This document shows, piece after piece, positions 62,336-64,000 of a stretch of DNA of 64,000 nucleotides. The stretch's first letter is position 1, and each line of letters begins with the position of its first letter. Below the pieces are notes generated by a model. That model had not been told where the DNA came from and ran no database searches. It saw only the letters and a program-made list of their open reading frames with translations. Source of the stretch: Veillonella rogosae JCM 15642 (GTDB taxonomy: Bacteria; Bacillota; Negativicutes; Veillonellales; Veillonellaceae); NCBI RefSeq assembly GCF_002959775.1, contig NZ_PPCX01000012.1:1-64000 (forward strand). Reading direction: 5' to 3'. Both the position numbers and the translations under genes were made by a program.

Positions 62336-64000
62336 CTAATCCTTTCTTGGTTGCCCACTCGTTACCGTATTCTGCGGCTTCTGTCCATTAGCAGTATTGG
62401 CCCCAGTAGCGGTCTCTTTGTTACTTTTACTATTTGTATCATTAGATTTCTTATTCACTGGTACATTAAAGTACGCAGCCAATACATCACGTACGATAGG
62501 ACCTGCAGATCCGGCACCAAATCCACCTTGTTCTACAAGTGCAACCACAACAATTTGTGGCTTATCATATGGTGCATAGGCTACAAACCAGCCATGATCT
62601 CGGCCATGTGCATTTTCCGCAGTACCAGTCTTGCCAGCCACATTAATTGGAAATCCTTTAAATAAATCCCCTGCAGTACCGCCTTCATTAGTAACATCAC
62701 GCAAACCTTCTCGAATGAGGTCCATAATATTTTTAGGAACTGGTAGAATACCGAGTTTATCAGGTCCAAAGATTTCTTTCGGCGTACCATCCTTATTATC
62801 AATACGGCTTACCACATATGGTCGATATTTAATACCACCATTGGCGACTTCACTAAGCATAACTGCCATTTGTAACGGCGTAGCTAAGGTGAAAGACTGA
62901 CCGATAGCCGCATCAAAGGTTTCCCCTAAATACCAATCCTCATCAAAGACTTTACGCTTATACGCAGGACTTGCCATATTACCAGCAGCCTCGCCCGCCA
63001 AATTGATACCCGTTTTTTCACCAATACCAAAATAGCCCGCATATTTTACAAGCTCTTCTATGCCAACGCGATTACCCATTTCATAAAAGTAAACGTTGTC
63101 AGACTTGGCAAGGGCTTTATTAAAGTTAAGCCAACCTAATGCTTCACCTTCCGCATTACGCTTATCAATAAGCCAATGTTTACCGCTATCAAAGATCATC
63201 TCTTCAGGCGTAACCTTTTTAAGATCTAGCGCAGCCGTCCCCGTAATAATCTTAAACGGAGAACCTGGTGGATACTCACCAGAAATAACCTTATTATCAA
63301 AGGGATGATTCTTATCGTTATTAAGCTGATTCCACTGAGCTGTTGTAATGCCTTTAGCAAACCAGTTTGGGTTGAACTCAGGAGCACTAACCATAGCTAA
63401 AATGGCGCCTGTATTAGGGTCCATGGCCACTACAGCAGCCCCTTGGGCTGGAATACCTTGGGCCCGCAGTTGATCGAGTTGATTTTTAACAGCTTCTTCT
63501 GCAGCCTTTTGTAAATTCACATCAATGGTTAGATGAATATTAGAGCCGGGAACCGTATGTTTCCGGTCCACCTCCGCCACAGGGCGACCTGTAGCATCTA
63601 CCTCTACCTGCTTACCACCATCGGTACCGCGCAAAATAGAATCATATAATTTTTCAAGACCGGAACGACCTAGAATAGTGCCGCCACTAACAAGGGTATT
63701 CGGATCCTTCTGTTTTAACTCTTCTAATTCTTCCTCGCTCACTTCCCCTACATAGCCAAAGAGCTGAGATGCCATCGTCTCATATGGATAATAACGAAGT
63801 GGCTCCACATCAATCGTTACGCCTGGTAATTCATGACGGTGTTCCTCAATAGTCGTTACTACGTCCATTGAAATATCGTTGGCAATACGAATTGGCTCAT
63901 AACCATACTTGTGGTCATTCACCTTTTTCGTAATATCCTCAGGCTTCATTTTTAGTAATGCTGCTAATTTAGCAACTTCCCCTTCATCTAAGGCCTTACC
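62336..64000 (-). CDS. mrdA: Penicillin-binding protein 2 (MrdA), 5' end beyond the window
   Basis: The transpeptidase partner of RodA. The reading frame is open to the right edge (GKALDEGEVAKLAALLK precedes the first internal Met), so about 100 or more N-terminal residues are missing. The dimerisation domain is followed by the transpeptidase with SxxK in YPPGSPFKIITGTAALDL, SxN in LAKSDNVYFYEMGNRVG and KTGT in INVAGKTGTAENAHG. The C-terminal 40 residues are a Ser/Thr/Asn/Lys-rich tail (KKSNDTNSKSNKETATGAN). It is the first gene seen of the mrdA-minD-rodA elongation group. Confidence 0.95.
   Translation of the reverse strand, partial: GKALDEGEVAKLAALLKMKPEDITKKVNDHKYGYEPIRIANDISMDVVTTIEEHRHELPGVTIDVEPLRYYPYETMASQLFGYVGEVSEEELEELKQKDPNTLVSGGTILGRSGLEKLYDSILRGTDGGKQVEVDATGRPVAEVDRKHTVPGSNIHLTIDVNLQKAAEEAVKNQLDQLRAQGIPAQGAAVVAMDPNTGAILAMVSAPEFNPNWFAKGITTAQWNQLNNDKNHPFDNKVISGEYPPGSPFKIITGTAALDLKKVTPEEMIFDSGKHWLIDKRNAEGEALGWLNFNKALAKSDNVYFYEMGNRVGIEELVKYAGYFGIGEKTGINLAGEAAGNMASPAYKRKVFDEDWYLGETFDAAIGQSFTLATPLQMAVMLSEVANGGIKYRPYVVSRIDNKDGTPKEIFGPDKLGILPVPKNIMDLIREGLRDVTNEGGTAGDLFKGFPINVAGKTGTAENAHGRDHGWFVAYAPYDKPQIVVVALVEQGGFGAGSAGPIVRDVLAAYFNVPVNKKSNDTNSKSNKETATGANTANGQKPQNTVTSGQPRKD

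Noticed and set aside
1-64000. CRISPR arrays, prophage, toxin-antitoxin or defence islands
   Set aside because: No repeat-spacer arrays, integrases, phage structural genes or defence families appear; the gene content is housekeeping.

Overview
This window looks like core chromosome of a Negativicute (diderm Firmicute), most probably Veillonella or a close relative. That is an inference from moderate-to-low GC, gene content and gene order: Firmicute-type blocks such as alaS-ireB-ruvX-yrzB-mltG-trmR-trhP, dnaG-rpoD, cinA-recA-recX, rplU-prp-rpmA and aspS-6S RNA-rarA, together with a Tat-exported, membrane-bound [NiFe] hydrogenase. No database search was possible. Every protein gene I accept is on the minus strand. 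There are no phages, CRISPR arrays or complete insertion sequences.

Layout, in + coordinates (transcription runs right to left). 1-5.6 kb: start of an unidentified CPxC protein running off the left edge, an MFS transporter, thrS with a T-box leader, a secreted protein of unknown function, and a DUF4911 protein. 5.7-13.1 kb: trhP-trmR (wobble uridine modification), mltG, then yrzB-ruvX-ireB and alaS. 13.2-15.8 kb: an NlpC/P60 hydrolase, a lipid-linked-sugar type glycosyltransferase and about 530 bp of AT-rich spacer. 15.7-20.8 kb: uptake [NiFe] hydrogenase operon hyaA-hyaB-hyaC-hyaD plus a HyaF-like gene. 20.8-26.8 kb: trxA, rnpB (RNase P RNA), a Nif3-like protein, trmK, a tRNA with CAT anticodon, rpoD and dnaG. 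27-36 kb: rny, recX, recA, cinA, rimO, a solute-binding protein, ygiQ and a RodZ-like protein. 36.5-41 kb: ftsK, rarA and 6S RNA. 41-51 kb: a long operon recJ-rel-MBL hydrolase-fur-hemZ-hisS-aspS. 51-56.1 kb: hydG, fetBA, rpmA-prp-rplU with an L21 leader, and mntP. 56.2-64 kb: rng, a DUF2344/radical-SAM pair, rodA, minD and the 3' part of mrdA (PBP2).

Functional themes are translation (four aminoacyl-tRNA synthetases, tRNA and ribosomal-protein modification, L21/L27), DNA replication and repair (dnaG, recA/recX, recJ, rarA, ftsK, ruvX), RNA processing (RNase Y, RNase G, RNase P), envelope growth (mltG, mrdA, rodA, minD, rodZ-like, NlpC/P60), and anaerobic redox and metal handling (hydrogenase, HydG, HemZ, Fur, FetAB, MntP).

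The window is largely housekeeping and I found no convincing new defence or mobile system. The items most worth a second look are regulatory or architectural: a Fur-box-like sequence in the promoter of the operon that contains fur, an FNR-like palindrome in the hydrogenase leader, a hydrogenase that lacks the oxygen-tolerance cysteines, a tandem duplication that disturbs the start of RNase Y, an unknown secreted protein, minD without minC, and long low-complexity tails on several cell-envelope or RNA-related proteins. Many start codons were moved downstream of the longest ORF because the longer versions begin inside the Shine-Dalgarno sequence.
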